Shown here: one piece after another, positions 1-10,734 of the stretch
Layout: each line of letters opens with the position of its first letter
Position numbering within the stretch: position 1 is the stretch's first letter
NCBI RefSeq assembly: GCF_023639785.1
Contig: NZ_CP098325.1
Coordinates: forward strand, 3,968,001-4,032,000
Reading direction: 5' to 3'
Source of the DNA: Leclercia adecarboxylata
GTDB taxonomy: Bacteria > Pseudomonadota > Gammaproteobacteria > Enterobacterales > Enterobacteriaceae
Length of the DNA stretch: 64,000 nucleotides
Position numbers and translations under genes: made by a program
The notes under the pieces: model-generated
Seen by the model: the letters and a program-made list of their open reading frames with translations, nothing else
What the model was told of the DNA's origin: nothing
Databases searched by the model: none

Positions 1-113
1 TCACGATCTTCATCGTCAAGTACCATCACGCCGCGGCCTTCGCGAAGCGCAGCAAGCGCTTGCTCAACACGGTCAGTAGAGGTACCGAAAGAGGAAAGGA
101 GCGTCTGATTCAT
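1..113 (-). CDS. ribB: RibB, 3,4-dihydroxy-2-butanone 4-phosphate synthase (5' part only)
   Basis: RibB converts ribulose 5-phosphate to 3,4-dihydroxy-2-butanone 4-phosphate and formate, one branch of riboflavin synthesis in the cytosol. Only the first 37 codons are in the window, read leftward from the ATG at 111-113. The frame starts [10 protein letters not shown] and runs to the conserved acidic DDED stretch, part of the metal site in this family; the remainder lies beyond position 1. Identity rests on near-identity to the E. coli N-terminus, the FMN riboswitch about 105 bases upstream, and ubiK on the other side, the usual enteric order. Control is presumably by the riboswitch. Confidence 0.93.
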   Translation of the reverse strand, partial: MNQTLLSSFGTSTDRVEQALAALREGRGVMVLDDEDR

Positions 114-180
114 GGTAAAAAAACCTCATTAAAATTATGGTTACCAGAATCAGGGCAGTCTTAGGAGCGCCGTAGCACGG

Positions 181-211
181 CAAAAAAATAACGTGAGCGG
201 GCCTCGCCCGG
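181..211 (-). terminator. Hairpin plus T-run between the FMN riboswitch and ribB
   Basis: On the minus strand a 5-bp GC stem (arms 206-210 and 198-202, loop CTC) is followed after several bases by a T-rich run (181-190). It sits just downstream of the FMN riboswitch and could be its expression platform (attenuator). The stem is short and the gap to the T-run is long, so this is a weak terminator call. Confidence 0.35.
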
Positions 212-218
212 CTGGTTC

Positions 219-368
219 GTTACTCTCTCCCATCCGGACTTTAACCGTCGGCCCCGGAATTACACCGGATCTGCTGACCTTTGAGTTTGCACCCAAAGCG
301 CTCGCGGGCTTTCAACATGGTGTTGATTTACCGCCGGTGGGGAATTTCGCCCCGCCCTGAGAATAAGC
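219..368 (-). promoter_or_regulatory. FMN riboswitch (RFN element) in the ribB leader
   Basis: Read leftward, the leader opens at about 368 with the P1 strand and the hallmark block AGGGCGGGGCGAAATTCCCC, continues through ACCGGCGGT and the conserved GATCCGGTGTAATTCC block, and closes with GGATGGGAGAGAGTAAC near 219. These are the conserved joining and loop segments of the RFN family, which binds flavin mononucleotide and lowers ribB expression. Its place directly upstream of ribB agrees with E. coli. Confidence 0.93.
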
Positions 369-488
369 GGGATAACTATAACGCTAATGATTATGTTCGG
401 CAACGCATAAGCTTCACACAATTCTGGTTTAAGGATCCCTGTAACGCGCTACAATGGTTCTAAACACCTTTTCTTCAAGGGAACTATG

Positions 489-785
489 ATGATCGACCCA
501 AAAAAAATTGAACAACTTGCCCGCCAGGTCCATGAATCCATGCCAAAAGGCGTGCGTGAGTTTGGTGATGATGTTGAGAAGAAGATCCGCCAGGTGCTGC
601 AGGCGCAGCTGATGCGTCTGGATCTGGTCAGCCGTGAAGAATTTGACGTGCAGACGCAGGTGCTGCTGCGCACTCGCGAGAAAATTGCCCTGCTGGAGCA
701 GCGCCTGACCGAGCTGGAAAACCGCAGTGTTGTTGATGAAGTGAAACCGGCTCCGGCGATCCCACCGGTAGACGATCAGGCATAA
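489..785 (+). CDS. ubiK: UbiK, ubiquinone biosynthesis accessory factor (formerly YqiC)
   Basis: UbiK is a small helical accessory factor that works with UbiJ and the soluble Ubi complex in aerobic coenzyme Q8 synthesis, and it associates with membranes. The 98-residue protein begins [15 protein letters not shown] and is close to E. coli YqiC (96 residues), with a C-terminal coiled coil (about 55-80, LREEF...[10 protein letters not shown] pattern). Two ATGs are adjacent at 486 and 489. I chose 489 because AAGGGA at 477-482 then has a normal 6-base spacing and the protein matches E. coli. It is transcribed away from ribB. The C-terminal tail (residues 85-98) is variable in the family. Confidence 0.92.
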   Translation: MIDPKKIEQLARQVHESMPKGVREFGDDVEKKIRQVLQAQLMRLDLVSREEFDVQTQVLLRTREKIALLEQRLTELENRSVVDEVKPAPAIPPVDDQA

Positions 786-796
786 TTGCGGCCTGT

Positions 797-831
797 GATG
801 CCCGGTGGCGCTTCGCTTACCGGGCCTACAA
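797..831 (+). repeat. REP-type palindromic element
   Basis: The segment TGCCCGGTGGCGCTTCGCTT plus ACCGGGCCTACA folds into a GC-rich imperfect hairpin and matches the general form of enterobacterial repetitive extragenic palindromes, which lie between convergent genes. It sits between ubiK and the hldE terminator. Confidence 0.7.
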
Positions 832-844
832 ACCGCCACCCGGT

Positions 845-876
845 AAAAAAAACGGGCCTTTCGGCCCGTTTTTTAT
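845..876. terminator. Bidirectional Rho-independent terminator between ubiK and hldE
   Basis: A perfect CGGGCC-TTTC-GGCCCG hairpin is flanked by a run of A on the left and T on the right, so it can stop both rightward ubiK transcripts and the leftward ygiF-glnE-hldE operon. Confidence 0.85.
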
Positions 877-2306
877 TTCTCGCTGTCTTTCTGGATCTTC
901 TTAATGATGTTGGTGGTTGAACACCCGTCCTCAAAGTTGAGCACCATCACTTCTCCGCCGTTAGCCCACACCTCTTCGCTGCCCGCGATCTGTTCAGGCT
1001 TGTAGTCACCGCCCTTAACCAGCAGATCCGGCAGGATCCCGGCAATCAGACGCTGCGGGGTGTCCTCTTCGAACGAGACGACCCAGTCCACCGCTTCCAG
1101 CGCACCCAGCACGATCATCCGCTGCTCGAGCGGGTTCACCGGACGGGTTTCGCCCTTCAGGCGTTTGGTGGAGGCATCGCTGTTGACCGCCACAATCAGG
1201 CGATCGCCCAGCTTGCGCGCGTTAGCCAGATAAGAAACATGGCCCGCGTGCAGGATGTCGAACACGCCGTTAGTCATCACCACTTTTTCACCACGTTTAC
1301 GCGCGGCGGTAACGGCCACTTTCAGCTCGTCTTCGCTCATCACGCCAAAACCGGTATCGGCACGGCCACGCACGGCGTTTTCCAGCTCGATAGGGGAAAC
1401 GGTAGAGGTACCCAGTTTGCCCACCACGACGCCTGCGGCAGCGTTAGCAAAGTAGCAGGCCTCTTCCAGGGTGTTACCCGCCGCCAGTGTGGCCGCCAGC
1501 ACGCCAATCACCGTATCGCCCGCACCGGTAACGTCATACACTTCCTGCGCCTGAGTCGGCATGTGCAGCGGTGCTTTACCCGGCTGCAGCAGGGTCATGC
1601 CCTGTTCGGAACGGGTCACCAGCAGGGCGGAGAGGTCAAAATCGGCGATGATCTTCATGCCGCGTTCGACAATTTCATCCTCGGTTTTGCACTTACCCGC
1701 CACCGCTTCAAATTCAGAGAGGTTAGGCGTCAGCAGCGTCGCACCGCGATAACGCTCAAAATCGGTCCCTTTCGGGTCGATCAGCACCGGCACACCGGAA
1801 GCGCGCGCCAGTTTAATCATCTGCTGAACGCTTGCCAGGGCCCCTTTCGCATAGTCAGAGAGCACCAGCGCGCCGATATTGCCCAGCGCCTGGTTGATGC
1901 GCTCGTGCAACGGCTCAGGATCCACGCCTTCAAAGCCCTCTTCAAAGTCGAGGCGGATCAGCTGCTGGTTACGCGACAGCACGCGCAGCTTGGTGATGGT
2001 CGGGTGCGTCGGAACAGAAACGAAATCACATTTGACGTTCACATCCGCCAGCGTCTTGCTCAGCGCCCGCGCGGCATCATCGATGCCGGTCAGCCCGACC
2101 AGACGGGAATGCGCGCCGAGAGAAGCAATGTTCATCGCCACGTTTGCCGCGCCGCCAGGACGCTCTTCAATGGTATCCACCTTCACCACCGGGACCGGGG
2201 CTTCCGGGGAAATGCGGCTGGTTGGCCCATACCAGTAGCGATCCAGCATCACATCGCCAACAACCATTACTCCAGCACGTTCAAACTCTGGCAGTGTTAC
2301 TTTCAT
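873..2306 (-). CDS. hldE: HldE, bifunctional heptose 7-phosphate kinase / heptose 1-phosphate adenylyltransferase
   Basis: HldE makes the ADP-heptose precursor of the LPS inner core. Its N-terminal ribokinase-type domain phosphorylates D-glycero-beta-D-manno-heptose 7-phosphate; its C-terminal nucleotidyltransferase domain attaches AMP. Visible signs are GGAANVAMN (51-59), the PfkB signature [11 protein letters not shown] (about residue 260) with its catalytic Asp, and [12 protein letters not shown] (about 345-357) carrying the HxGH-type motif. At 477 residues it is full family length. It is last in a tight leftward operon ygiF-glnE-hldE, 40 bases after glnE, and ends at a strong terminator. 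Loss of this enzyme gives deep-rough LPS in enterics. Confidence 0.97.
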   Translation of the reverse strand: MKVTLPEFERAGVMVVGDVMLDRYWYGPTSRISPEAPVPVVKVDTIEERPGGAANVAMNIASLGAHSRLVGLTGIDDAARALSKTLADVNVKCDFVSVPTHPTITKLRVLSRNQQLIRLDFEEGFEGVDPEPLHERINQALGNIGALVLSDYAKGALASVQQMIKLARASGVPVLIDPKGTDFERYRGATLLTPNLSEFEAVAGKCKTEDEIVERGMKIIADFDLSALLVTRSEQGMTLLQPGKAPLHMPTQAQEVYDVTGAGDTVIGVLAATLAAGNTLEEACYFANAAAGVVVGKLGTSTVSPIELENAVRGRADTGFGVMSEDELKVAVTAARKRGEKVVMTNGVFDILHAGHVSYLANARKLGDRLIVAVNSDASTKRLKGETRPVNPLEQRMIVLGALEAVDWVVSFEEDTPQRLIAGILPDLLVKGGDYKPEQIAGSEEVWANGGEVMVLNFEDGCSTTNIIKKIQKDSEK

Positions 2307-2346
2307 TCCTGACTCCAGAAAGATTCACAATTTGCGCGCGATAATA

Positions 2347-5205
2347 TCACACTTGTTTTGTTACGCACGGTTCCACCAGCCACTTCTGCCAGCAGGCGCG
2401 CACCAGCTCTCGCTCGGCGTTGAAGCAGTCGAGCGGCAGATGACCGGGCTGCTCCTGCAGCGCCAGATGGTGCAGCTCATCGCGCAGCGTGGTGTAAGCC
2501 CGGGTCAGCGCCAGCGCTTCGTGCTCGTCCATAATGTCGTTTTGCGCCAGCAGTTCCAGAATGCGCACGTTATCCGACCAGCGGGTCAGCTTCGGTTTGG
2601 CGTGGGCGTCGCGCAGCACCAAATACTGGGTAATAAACTCAATATCGGTGATGCCACCCTCATCGGCTTTAATGTCAAAGCGATCCCGGTGTTTATTGCC
2701 CAGGTGGGCGCGCATTTTCTCGCGCATCTCACGCACCTCGGTCTGCAGCGTCTGGCCCTCGCGCGTGGCGGTAAGCACGTCGCGGCGAATGGCATCAAAC
2801 TGGGCGTTAAGCTGTGGATCGCCGTACACCACCCGGGCACGCACCAGGGCCTGATGTTCCCAGGTCCAGGCCTCGTTCTTCTGATACTCGGCAAACGATT
2901 CGGTAGAGGTGACCAGCATGCCCGCCGCCCCGGAAGGACGCAGGCGGGCATCCACTTCGTACAGAATGCCCGACGAGGTGCGGGTGCTGAACAGGTGCAT
3001 GATGCGCTGCGCAAGGCGCAGGTAGAACTGACGCCCGTCGATCTCACGCTCGCCGTCGGTCATCACATCCACCGGGCAGTCGTGCAGGAAGATCAGATCC
3101 AGATCGGAGCTGTAGCCCAGTTCCCAGCCGCCCAGCTTGCCGTATCCCACCACCGCAAAACCGCGCCCTTCCCGTTCGGCCAGGTGTGTCGGCTGGCCGT
3201 AACGCGCCACCATCTGCACCCACGCCTGATGGACCACAGCGTCAATAATGGCCTCTGCCAGCCAGGTTAAGTGATCGCTTACTTTCATTACCGGCAGCGT
3301 TCCGGCGATGTCGGCGGCGGCTACGCGCAGCAGCTGAGCCTGCTTAAACTGGCGCAGCGCCTCCAGCTGTTGCTCCTCGTCCTCTTCCGGCACGCGCAGC
3401 AGATACTGGCGCAGCTCGTCCCGGTAGGCATCGGTCGCCGTCGGCTGATAGAGGGTGTTGGGATCGAGCAGCTCATCCAGCAGCAGCGGATAACGGGCCA
3501 GCTTAGTCGCCACCATCGGCGAGGCGGCGCAGAGCGAAATCAGGTGCTTCAGCGCGCCAGGGAACTCGCTCAGCAGCTCCAGATAGGTTGTACGGGTGAT
3601 AATCCCGCTAAGCAGCGGAGTCAGGCGCGACAGCGGCACCGGGGCGTCGGCCCGGGAGCAGACGTCGCTAAGCAGGTGCGGCATCAGGTGATCGAGCACC
3701 TGCCGCCCGCGCGGGCCAATGGCGCGTTTGTTCAGCTCGAGGCGGAAATCAGCGATCAGCGCCACCACCCGATGGCGATCGTCGTCACTCAGATGCGCCA
3801 GCACCGGGGTGGTGTCATCTTCCTGGAGCGCATCCTGCCACAGCTCGCGCCAGTGCTCAGACAGCTCATCCTCCTGCGTTTCGCTTTCATCATCGCCGAT
3901 CAGGTCGTTAAAAATACGCCGTACCGCGGCCATATGCGCATCCAGCGCGGCGGTGAGCCCCTGCCAGTCATCCATGCGCATCCCCCAGGCGAGGCGGGCG
4001 CGATTGAGTTCATCCCCCGGCAAGGTCTGGGTTTGTTCGTCGTTAATGCTCTGCAGCAGGTTCTCCAGCCGACGCAAAAAGAGGTAGGCGTCACGCAGGA
4101 TTTGCGCGTCGCCTTCCGGCAGCAGGTTAAGCCGGGCGATAGCCTCGAGCGTGGGCAGCAGGGAGCGGGACTGTAGCGACGGCTCGCGCCCGCCGCGGAT
4201 CAGCTGGAACACCTGGACGATAAACTCGATCTCGCGAATGCCGCCCGCCCCCAGCTTGATGTTGTCTTTCAGGCCGCGGCGCCGCACTTCCCGGGCAATC
4301 ATCCCTTTCATGTTGCGCAGGGACTGAATAACGCTGAAATCAATGTAGCGACGGAACACGAACGGGCGCAGCATGGCGCGCAGCTCGCTGGCGTAAGCGC
4401 CGTCGTTATCCCCCATGATCCGCGCCTTAACCATCGCGTAGCGCTCCCAGTCGCGCCCCTGCTCCTGGTAATAATCTTCCAGCGCGGCAAAGCTCAGCAC
4501 CAGCGGGCCGCTGTCGCCGAACGGGCGCAGGCGCATATCCACGCGGTAGACAAAGCCATCCTGGGTGGGTTGGTCCAGGGCCTTAATCAGCCGCTGGCCC
4601 AGACGGGTAAAGAACTGGGCGTTATCCAGCTCACGGCGTCCGCCGCGGGTGGTGCCCTTCTCCGGCCAGGCGAAGATCAGGTCGATGTCCGACGAAAAGT
4701 TGAGTTCGCCGCCGCCGAGCTTGCCCATCCCTAAAATCAGCAGCGGCTGCGGGATGCCTTCGTCGCTGCACGGCGTGCCCCATTCGCGGCAGCAGGCGTC
4801 GTACAGCCAGTCGCGCGCGGCGACAATCAGCGTTTCCGCCAGACAGCTTAGCTGCTGCAGGGTACTCTCTTCACTCACCAGCATCAGCGCCTGCGCCCAG
4901 GCGATGCGCACCATCACCCGACGGCGGAAATGGCGCAGCACGCGCATCAGCGCGACTTCATCGCTGACCTCCGCCAGCGCGTCGCCCAGCCACCGGGCGT
5001 AATGCTGCCACTCATCCGCCCGGGGCGGCGTGGCCTCAAGTTCGGTCAGCCAGTCAGGATGGGCCGTGACGCTCTCCTGCACAAAGTCGCTGAACGCCAG
5101 CATCTGCCGGGCCTGCTCGCTTAATGACGAGGCGGGTAATGCTTCCGGCAGACGCTCACATACCGTCTGCCACTGCTGCTGTAAAAGTGAAGAAAGCGGC
5201 ATCAT
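2347..5205 (-). CDS. glnE: GlnE, bifunctional glutamine synthetase adenylyltransferase/deadenylase
   Basis: GlnE adds AMP to, or removes it from, glutamine synthetase, under control of PII proteins and glutamine, tuning ammonium assimilation. At 952 residues it is close to the E. coli length (946) with the duplicated nucleotidyltransferase architecture. The N-terminal (deadenylylase) copy shows [20 protein letters not shown] near 159-178, and the C-terminal (adenylylase) copy shows [20 protein letters not shown] near 700. Each has the paired aspartates that bind metal. The start at 5205 has AAGGA six bases upstream and lines up with the E. coli N-terminus. It lies 18 bases after ygiF, as in E. 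coli. Confidence 0.97.
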   Translation of the reverse strand: MMPLSSLLQQQWQTVCERLPEALPASSLSEQARQMLAFSDFVQESVTAHPDWLTELEATPPRADEWQHYARWLGDALAEVSDEVALMRVLRHFRRRVMVRIAWAQALMLVSEESTLQQLSCLAETLIVAARDWLYDACCREWGTPCSDEGIPQPLLILGMGKLGGGELNFSSDIDLIFAWPEKGTTRGGRRELDNAQFFTRLGQRLIKALDQPTQDGFVYRVDMRLRPFGDSGPLVLSFAALEDYYQEQGRDWERYAMVKARIMGDNDGAYASELRAMLRPFVFRRYIDFSVIQSLRNMKGMIAREVRRRGLKDNIKLGAGGIREIEFIVQVFQLIRGGREPSLQSRSLLPTLEAIARLNLLPEGDAQILRDAYLFLRRLENLLQSINDEQTQTLPGDELNRARLAWGMRMDDWQGLTAALDAHMAAVRRIFNDLIGDDESETQEDELSEHWRELWQDALQEDDTTPVLAHLSDDDRHRVVALIADFRLELNKRAIGPRGRQVLDHLMPHLLSDVCSRADAPVPLSRLTPLLSGIITRTTYLELLSEFPGALKHLISLCAASPMVATKLARYPLLLDELLDPNTLYQPTATDAYRDELRQYLLRVPEEDEEQQLEALRQFKQAQLLRVAAADIAGTLPVMKVSDHLTWLAEAIIDAVVHQAWVQMVARYGQPTHLAEREGRGFAVVGYGKLGGWELGYSSDLDLIFLHDCPVDVMTDGEREIDGRQFYLRLAQRIMHLFSTRTSSGILYEVDARLRPSGAAGMLVTSTESFAEYQKNEAWTWEHQALVRARVVYGDPQLNAQFDAIRRDVLTATREGQTLQTEVREMREKMRAHLGNKHRDRFDIKADEGGITDIEFITQYLVLRDAHAKPKLTRWSDNVRILELLAQNDIMDEHEALALTRAYTTLRDELHHLALQEQPGHLPLDCFNAERELVRACWQKWLVEPCVTKQV

Positions 5206-5223
5206 TGGGGTTCCTTGCCTGCG

Positions 5224-6525
5224 TTAACGTTTTCCGCTGTGCAGCCAGAATGGCTCCTGCGAAATGGCTTCGTTACGGAAATGCTCAATTTCAATGTGCT
5301 GGCGGGTCTTAATGGCATACAGCAGCCCCTGCCAGTTCTCCAGCCAGGCGCGGGCCACCGGGCCGTCATACGCCCCGGACAGAAGCAGCATGCTGTCGAC
5401 GTTACGCGCCAGACGAATCAGCTGATCGCCATACTGGTCGCCCAACGGATGCGCGAAAATGGTTTTCAGTTCAGCCGCGTGGCGGGAGAGATGAATATCG
5501 GCGAAGCGCTTGAAGTTATCGGCAATTTTGGCCTGCGCTTTGGCATCCAGGAAGGTACGCCAGCCGCGGGTCACCAGAAACTCGGTCAGCGCCAGTTTCG
5601 CGGTGGCGGTTTGCGGGCTGTATACCGCCGTCTCGGCAGAGACATCCGACGCCATCAGGGTCTCTGTCTGGGTCAGCAGATCGCGTAAGTGAGCACTCGC
5701 TTTACGCGGCACAATGCCGCCGAACAGCGTCAGGCTGTGACGCACCAGCGCAATCGCGGCCTGCACCTCCGCTTTGGCCCCCTTCACGCCGCGGATCCAC
5801 AGCTCTTCGTGGTACTGCCACTGGCTCAGCGCCAGCTCCAGCGAGGCTTCAAACCCCTGCTCGATGGACGATTTTGGCGCGACGCGCATAATCTCAAGCG
5901 GTTTCAGGGTGCGCGGCGCATTGCCCTGGGCCAGATGATAGCCACGGGCCGCCTTGCTCAGGCTCCCCTGACGCAGGCCGCTCTGGGTGACCAGTTTGCG
6001 CGCCAGCTTCAGCACGTCGTCGGCGTGGCCTTCCAGCAGCTCAAGCTCCAGTTCGCAGATCGGTTCCTGGAACTCGCCCGCTTTCACTTCGCCCCGGTCG
6101 AGGGCGATTTCGATACGGCTTTTACCTTCGTTTACCAGCCACTTTTCACGCCAGAAATCGGTGCTGAACAGCGGGCTGGCGCTCTCCTGCAGCCCTTCAG
6201 GCAGCTGGCCGTCCGGCCACACTTCCGCCGGGAAGCGCGCCAGATCCAGCGCAGGCTGGTCAATTTCAATGTTGTATTCCGGGCGCTGGTGCAGCCCTCC
6301 GACCACGCGACCGGCGATTTTCATGGTCATCTCGTAGCGACCATCTACACCGCGGATACGCAGCCCCATATCATGGCGACGCAGCCACAGGTCCTGGGTT
6401 TCGTAATAGATGTTGAGCAGTTGCACCGGCGCGTGATGTTCACCTGTCAGCTGATGCAGATGGTTTTTCAGCGCGTCAACGCTGTCATTTTCAACGATAA
6501 ACTTTAATTCGATTTCCTGAGCCAT
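5224..6525 (-). CDS. ygiF: YgiF, CYTH-CHAD inorganic triphosphatase
   Basis: YgiF hydrolyses inorganic triphosphate in the cytosol. The 433-residue protein begins MAQEIELKFIV, where EIELKF is the CYTH signature (ExExK) lining the triphosphate tunnel, and carries a C-terminal helical CHAD domain (about 220-430) with conserved His such as in HLSRHAAELK. The open frame extends 48 codons further upstream, but the start at 6525 gives exactly the E. coli protein length and N-terminus. It heads the ygiF-glnE-hldE operon and is divergent from ygiM, leaving about 240 bases for two promoters. Confidence 0.95.
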   Translation of the reverse strand: MAQEIELKFIVENDSVDALKNHLHQLTGEHHAPVQLLNIYYETQDLWLRRHDMGLRIRGVDGRYEMTMKIAGRVVGGLHQRPEYNIEIDQPALDLARFPAEVWPDGQLPEGLQESASPLFSTDFWREKWLVNEGKSRIEIALDRGEVKAGEFQEPICELELELLEGHADDVLKLARKLVTQSGLRQGSLSKAARGYHLAQGNAPRTLKPLEIMRVAPKSSIEQGFEASLELALSQWQYHEELWIRGVKGAKAEVQAAIALVRHSLTLFGGIVPRKASAHLRDLLTQTETLMASDVSAETAVYSPQTATAKLALTEFLVTRGWRTFLDAKAQAKIADNFKRFADIHLSRHAAELKTIFAHPLGDQYGDQLIRLARNVDSMLLLSGAYDGPVARAWLENWQGLLYAIKTRQHIEIEHFRNEAISQEPFWLHSGKR

Positions 6526-6763
6526 GGCCTTGTTCTTTTGATTGCAGCACTGCGGGGTAAATTTAGGCGAACTTAGTCGCCAGTTTTTTGTCAGTAGATA
6601 GTATTTTGCGCCAGATTGCCACGCAATGAGCAATTTGACGGGCGTAAAGTTTGTTAATGTGGCAAACAATACACGGAGGATTCCGAATGCTGACGAATCC
6701 TTTGCGTGGAGAAGCCGTTACCACTACTATCGTTCCACTTTTTATGAAAATAACGACTGCCTG

Positions 6764-7384
6764 ATGCTTAAATTACGCCTAATCGGACTGACATTACTTG
6801 CCTTTAGCGCCGCGACAGCGGTCCACGCTGAAGAGAAACGCTACGTTTCTGACGAACTGAATACCTGGGTACGCAGTGGACCGGGTGACAATTATCGCCT
6901 CGTGGGTACGATTAATGCCGGCGAGGAAGTGGTGCTGTTACAGAGCAACGCCGACTCCAGCTATGGCCAGGTGCGCGACAGCAGCGGCCGTACCGCCTGG
7001 ATCCCGCTGAAAGAGCTTAGCACCAGCCCAAGCCTGCGCACCCGCGTGCCGGATCTGGAAAACCAGGTCAAAACCCTGACTGACAAACTCACCAACATCG
7101 ACGCCACCTGGAATCAGCGCACGGCTGAGATGCAGCAGAAAGTGGCCCAGAGCGACGGGGTGATCAACGGTCTCAAAGACGAAAACCAGAAGCTGAAAAA
7201 CGAGCTGATCGTCGCCCAGAAAAAGGTGAGCGCTGCCAATCTGCAGCTGGATGACAAACAGCGCACCATCATCATGCAGTGGTTTATGTATGGCGGCGGC
7301 GTGCTCGGTATCGGCCTGCTGCTGGGTCTGGTGTTGCCGCATCTGGTGCCGAGCCGTAAGCGTAAAGACCGCTGGATGAACTAA
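6764..7384 (+). CDS. ygiM: YgiM, SH3-domain protein with C-terminal membrane anchor (TIGR04211 type)
   Basis: This 206-residue envelope protein has a cleavable-looking signal sequence (residues 1-22, ending AVHA), an SH3b domain (about 25-90, with NTWVRSGPGDNYRLVG typical of bacterial SH3), a coiled coil (about 95-165), and one C-terminal membrane helix (about 170-192) followed by the basic tail PSRKRKDRW. The start at 6764 was chosen over an in-frame ATG at 6626 because only it gives a signal peptide at the N-terminus and matches E. coli YgiM. Its molecular role is not established. It precedes cca by 57 bases, the usual enteric pairing. Confidence 0.93.
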   Translation: MLKLRLIGLTLLAFSAATAVHAEEKRYVSDELNTWVRSGPGDNYRLVGTINAGEEVVLLQSNADSSYGQVRDSSGRTAWIPLKELSTSPSLRTRVPDLENQVKTLTDKLTNIDATWNQRTAEMQQKVAQSDGVINGLKDENQKLKNELIVAQKKVSAANLQLDDKQRTIIMQWFMYGGGVLGIGLLLGLVLPHLVPSRKRKDRWMN

Positions 7385-7441
7385 ATCGCTATCTCTGCCA
7401 CACTTACGTATTATTGCCATTTTGATACGGGAGAGTGTGGC

Positions 7442-8683
7442 GTGAAGATTTATCTGGTCGGTGGTGCGGTTCGTGATGCGTTGTTAGGTCTGCCGGTCAA
7501 AGATAAAGACTGGGTGGTGGTGGGAGCCACGCCTCAGGAGATGCTTGATGCGGGCTACCAGCAGGTAGGCCGCGATTTTCCTGTGTTTCTGCATCCCGAA
7601 AGCCGCCAGGAGTATGCTCTGGCGCGTACCGAGCGCAAATCCGGTGTTGGCTATACCGGGTTTATCTGCCATGCCGACCCGGACGTTACCCTCGAAGAAG
7701 ACCTGCAGCGCCGCGACCTGACCATCAACGCTCTGGCGCAGGATGAACACGGCCATATTGTTGATGCGTATGGCGGTCAGACGGATCTGAAAAACCGCAT
7801 TCTGCGCCATGTATCCCCCGCTTTTTCTGAAGATCCGCTCCGCGTGCTGCGCGTGGCGCGCTTTGCTGCCCGCTATGCCCATCTGAGCTTTCGCATCGCC
7901 GATGAAACTATGGCGCTGATGGCCGCGATGACCGAAGCGGGCGAGCTGGAACACCTTACCCCCGAACGCGTGTGGAAAGAGACCGAAAACGCGCTGACCA
8001 CGCGCAATCCGCAGGTTTATTTCCAGGTGCTGCGCGACTGCGGCGCGCTGAAGGTGCTGTTCCCGGAGCTGGACGCCCTGTTCGGCGTACCGGCCCCGGC
8101 GAAGTGGCACCCGGAGATCGATACCGGTATCCATACCCTGATGACCCTCAGCATGGCGGCGATGCTCAGCCCGGAGGTGGATATCCGCTTTGCCACCCTC
8201 TGTCACGACCTCGGCAAGGGATTAACCCCGCCTGAGTTATGGCCACGTCACCACGGCCACGGCCCGGCGGGCGTGCGTCTGGTGGAAAAGGTCTGCCAGC
8301 GGATGCGGGTGCCCAACGAGATCCGCGATCTGGCGAAGCTGGTCGCCGAGTTCCATGACCTGATCCACACCTTCCCGATCCTCAAACCGGCCACCATCGT
8401 TAAGCTGTTCGACAGCATTGATGCCTGGCGTAAGCCGCAGCGCGTGGAGCAGATCGCCTTAACCAGCGAGGCCGACGTGCGCGGGCGCACCGGGTTTGAA
8501 GCCAGCGATTACCCGCAGGGGCGGTTGCTGCGCGAAGCCTGGGAGGTGGCGAAAGCCGTGCCGACAAAAGCGGTGGTCGAGGCCGGATTTAAAGGCCCGG
8601 AGATTCGGGAAGAGTTAACAAAACGGCGGATTAAGGCCGTCGCAGACTGGAAGGAAAAGCGCTGCCCCCAGCCCGAAGGCTGA
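7442..8683 (+). CDS. cca: Cca, multifunctional tRNA CCA-adding enzyme with HD phosphohydrolase domain
   Basis: Cca adds or repairs the 3' CCA end of tRNA without a template. The 413-residue class II enzyme starts with GTG at 7442, eleven bases after GGGAGA. The nucleotidyltransferase motif is [18 protein letters not shown] (7-24), with the DxD acidic pair. [10 protein letters not shown] near 90 binds the primer and nucleotide region. The C-terminal HD domain is shown by LCHDLGKG near 255, giving phosphatase and phosphodiesterase activity in enteric Cca. Length and sequence match E. coli (412 residues). It converges on uppP with only 10 bases between stop codons. Confidence 0.97.
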   Translation: MKIYLVGGAVRDALLGLPVKDKDWVVVGATPQEMLDAGYQQVGRDFPVFLHPESRQEYALARTERKSGVGYTGFICHADPDVTLEEDLQRRDLTINALAQDEHGHIVDAYGGQTDLKNRILRHVSPAFSEDPLRVLRVARFAARYAHLSFRIADETMALMAAMTEAGELEHLTPERVWKETENALTTRNPQVYFQVLRDCGALKVLFPELDALFGVPAPAKWHPEIDTGIHTLMTLSMAAMLSPEVDIRFATLCHDLGKGLTPPELWPRHHGHGPAGVRLVEKVCQRMRVPNEIRDLAKLVAEFHDLIHTFPILKPATIVKLFDSIDAWRKPQRVEQIALTSEADVRGRTGFEASDYPQGRLLREAWEVAKAVPTKAVVEAGFKGPEIREELTKRRIKAVADWKEKRCPQPEG

Positions 8684-8693
8684 GGGCGGGCAA

Positions 8694-9515
8694 TCAGAAG
8701 AAGACCACGTACACCGCGGCCGCCACGATAAAGCGATAGATGGCGAACGGGATAAACGAGATGCGTTTGATTAGCTGCAGGAAGGTTTTAATGGCGATCA
8801 GCGCCACGATAAAGGCAGTGATAAAGCCCACCGCAAACATCGGGATGTCGCTGGCGGTCAGGAAGTGGTAGCTCTTGTAGAGATCGAGCGCGGTGGCGCC
8901 CATCATCATCGGCACCGCCAGCAGGAAGGAGAACTCAGAGGCCGCATAGCGGCTCACGCCCATCAGCATCCCACCTGAAATCGTCGCCCCGGAACGGGAG
9001 AAGCCCGGCCACAGCGCCAGACACTGGAAGCAGCCAATCATAAACGCCTGACGGTAGGTCATGTCATCCAGACCCGGTGCGCGCGGCTCTTTCGGCTTAA
9101 ACAGCTCGGCGGCAATCAGCAGGAAACCGCCAACCACCAGGGCATACATTACGTTTATCGGGTTAAACAGTGACTTGATGGTATCGTGCAACACCAGCCC
9201 CAGCACCACCGCCGGGATCATCCCGAGCAGAATGTGCAGCAGCGTCAGACGCCCTTTACCAGAACCTTCATGCGGCGGATGGCCAAAATGAATGCCAATC
9301 AGGCCGAACAGGCGACGCCAGAACATCACCACCACCGCAAGAATGGATCCTAACTGGATCACCACTTCAAAGGTTTTCGCCGTTTCGCCCTCGAACCCCA
9401 GCAGGTGGCCGACAATGATCATGTGGCCTGTACTGGAAACCGGCAAAAACTCTGTCAATCCTTCGACCACACCCAGTATTGCTGCCACCAGCAGGGAGTG
9501 TATATCGCTCATCAA
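8694..9515 (-). CDS. uppP: UppP (BacA), undecaprenyl-diphosphatase
   Basis: UppP is an inner-membrane enzyme that removes a phosphate from undecaprenyl diphosphate so the carrier lipid can be reused for peptidoglycan and O-antigen synthesis; extra copies give bacitracin resistance. The 273-residue hydrophobic protein has the family signatures [10 protein letters not shown] (about 22-31), with the catalytic Glu and Ser, and [13 protein letters not shown] (about 170-182), with the essential Arg. About seven to eight membrane segments are visible. It is separated from the upstream folB by a likely terminator, so it probably has its own promoter within 9516-9616. Confidence 0.96.
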   Translation of the reverse strand: MMSDIHSLLVAAILGVVEGLTEFLPVSSTGHMIIVGHLLGFEGETAKTFEVVIQLGSILAVVVMFWRRLFGLIGIHFGHPPHEGSGKGRLTLLHILLGMIPAVVLGLVLHDTIKSLFNPINVMYALVVGGFLLIAAELFKPKEPRAPGLDDMTYRQAFMIGCFQCLALWPGFSRSGATISGGMLMGVSRYAASEFSFLLAVPMMMGATALDLYKSYHFLTASDIPMFAVGFITAFIVALIAIKTFLQLIKRISFIPFAIYRFIVAAAVYVVFF

Positions 9516-9532
9516 TTAACCCCTAAAAAGAC

Positions 9533-9561
9533 AAAAAAACAGGCTACCCGAAGGGTAACCG
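9533..9561 (-). terminator. Terminator between folB and uppP
   Basis: On the minus strand GGTTACCC-TTCG-GGTAGCC forms a stem with one mismatch and a stable TTCG loop, followed by a run of T. It lies downstream of folB and just before the uppP start. Confidence 0.6.
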
Positions 9562-9616
9562 TAGAAAGAATCTCTGAAAGACTGATTTAACAGGAATTAG
9601 CTGAACTATTATACCG

Positions 9617-9985
9617 TTAAATATTCCCTTTCAGATTTTGGCTACGCTCAATAATGACGCCGACGTTGGCGGCCCGCGCCACCGCGCCAGGCTTGCTGAC
9701 TTTGATGCGTACCCAGGGGGAATTAAAGCGACTCAGCAGCAGCTCCGCCACCTCTTCCGCGACGCGCTCCACCAGCGCAAAACGCTGGCCTTCCACGTGG
9801 CTGATGATCGCTTCACTCACGTCGGCATAGCTCAGACAGTCGTTCACATCATCGCTTTTTGCGGCGGCGACGTTATCCCAGCCCATTTTGATATCGAACA
9901 CGAGTTTCTGTTCGATGGTCTGCTCCCAGTCATACACCCCGATAGTGGTGATTACCGAAAGTTGCTCTATAAATACTATATCCAT
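9617..9985 (-). CDS. folB: FolB, dihydroneopterin aldolase/epimerase
   Basis: FolB cleaves dihydroneopterin to 6-hydroxymethyl-dihydropterin and glycolaldehyde in folate synthesis. The 122-residue protein begins [21 protein letters not shown], with the conserved active-site segment GVYDWE; YADV (about 54-57) and the lysine in [13 protein letters not shown] (about 97-109) also belong to the family pattern. The frame can be read from a GTG one codon earlier (9988), but the ATG at 9985 matches E. coli. It is divergent from plsY across about 107 bases. Confidence 0.95.
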   Translation of the reverse strand: MDIVFIEQLSVITTIGVYDWEQTIEQKLVFDIKMGWDNVAAAKSDDVNDCLSYADVSEAIISHVEGQRFALVERVAEEVAELLLSRFNSPWVRIKVSKPGAVARAANVGVIIERSQNLKGNI

Positions 9986-10092
9986 CACGACCTGCCTGGT
10001 TTTTGGCTAAACCGGATACCACTCCCGGCGAATTATGCGTATTATCCACAGATGCTAAGTACAAAACGACATTTTCAAAACGGAACAGCGTT

Positions 10093-10707
10093 ATGAGTGC
10101 AATCGCGCCTGGAATGATCCTCCTTGCCTACCTTTGCGGCTCAATTTCCAGCGCCATTCTGGTCTGCCGCATCGCCGGGTTACCTGACCCACGCGAGAGC
10201 GGCTCCGGGAATCCGGGGGCGACCAATGTACTACGAATTGGCGGCAAAGGAGCAGCCGTAGCGGTTTTGATTTTTGACGTACTGAAAGGAATGCTTCCCG
10301 TCTGGGGCGCGTATGCACTGGGCGTCACGCCGTTCTGGCTGGGGCTGATTGCTATTGCCGCCTGCCTGGGCCACATCTGGCCGGTCTTCTTTGGTTTTAA
10401 AGGCGGAAAAGGCGTTGCCACTGCATTCGGTGCCATTGCACCTATTGGCTGGGATCTGACCGGCGTGATGGCCGGTACCTGGCTGCTCAGCGTGTTGCTT
10501 AGCGGTTACTCTTCTCTTGGCGCCATCGTCAGCGCGCTGATTGCGCCGTTTTATGTCTGGTGGTTTAAGCCGCAGTTTACCTTTCCGGTGTCGATGCTCT
10601 CTTGTCTGATCCTGTTGCGTCATCATGACAATATTCAGAGGTTGTGGCGGCGTCAGGAGACGAAGATCTGGAGCAAGTTGAAGCGGAAGAAGAAAGAGCC
10701 GCGGTAG
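10093..10707 (+). CDS. plsY: PlsY, acyl-phosphate:glycerol-3-phosphate acyltransferase
   Basis: PlsY transfers an acyl chain from acyl-phosphate to glycerol 3-phosphate, the first committed step of phospholipid synthesis in the PlsX/PlsY route. The 204-residue membrane protein has five predicted helices and the three cytoplasmic family motifs: [10 protein letters not shown] (about 35-44), FKGGKGVAT (about 101-109) and HHDNIQRL near 180. The tail is strongly basic. The start at 10093 follows an open upstream stretch of 30 codons; it reproduces the E. coli N-terminus [10 protein letters not shown]. Confidence 0.96.
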   Translation: MSAIAPGMILLAYLCGSISSAILVCRIAGLPDPRESGSGNPGATNVLRIGGKGAAVAVLIFDVLKGMLPVWGAYALGVTPFWLGLIAIAACLGHIWPVFFGFKGGKGVATAFGAIAPIGWDLTGVMAGTWLLSVLLSGYSSLGAIVSALIAPFYVWWFKPQFTFPVSMLSCLILLRHHDNIQRLWRRQETKIWSKLKRKKKEPR

Positions 10708-10734
10708 GGTTTTTATTTAGTTTTAGTGGAATTA

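Noticed and set aside
6525..6669. N-terminal extension of YgiF by 48 residues
   Set aside because: The extension has no counterpart in E. coli YgiF; the CYTH motif belongs at the extreme N-terminus, as given by the start at 6525.
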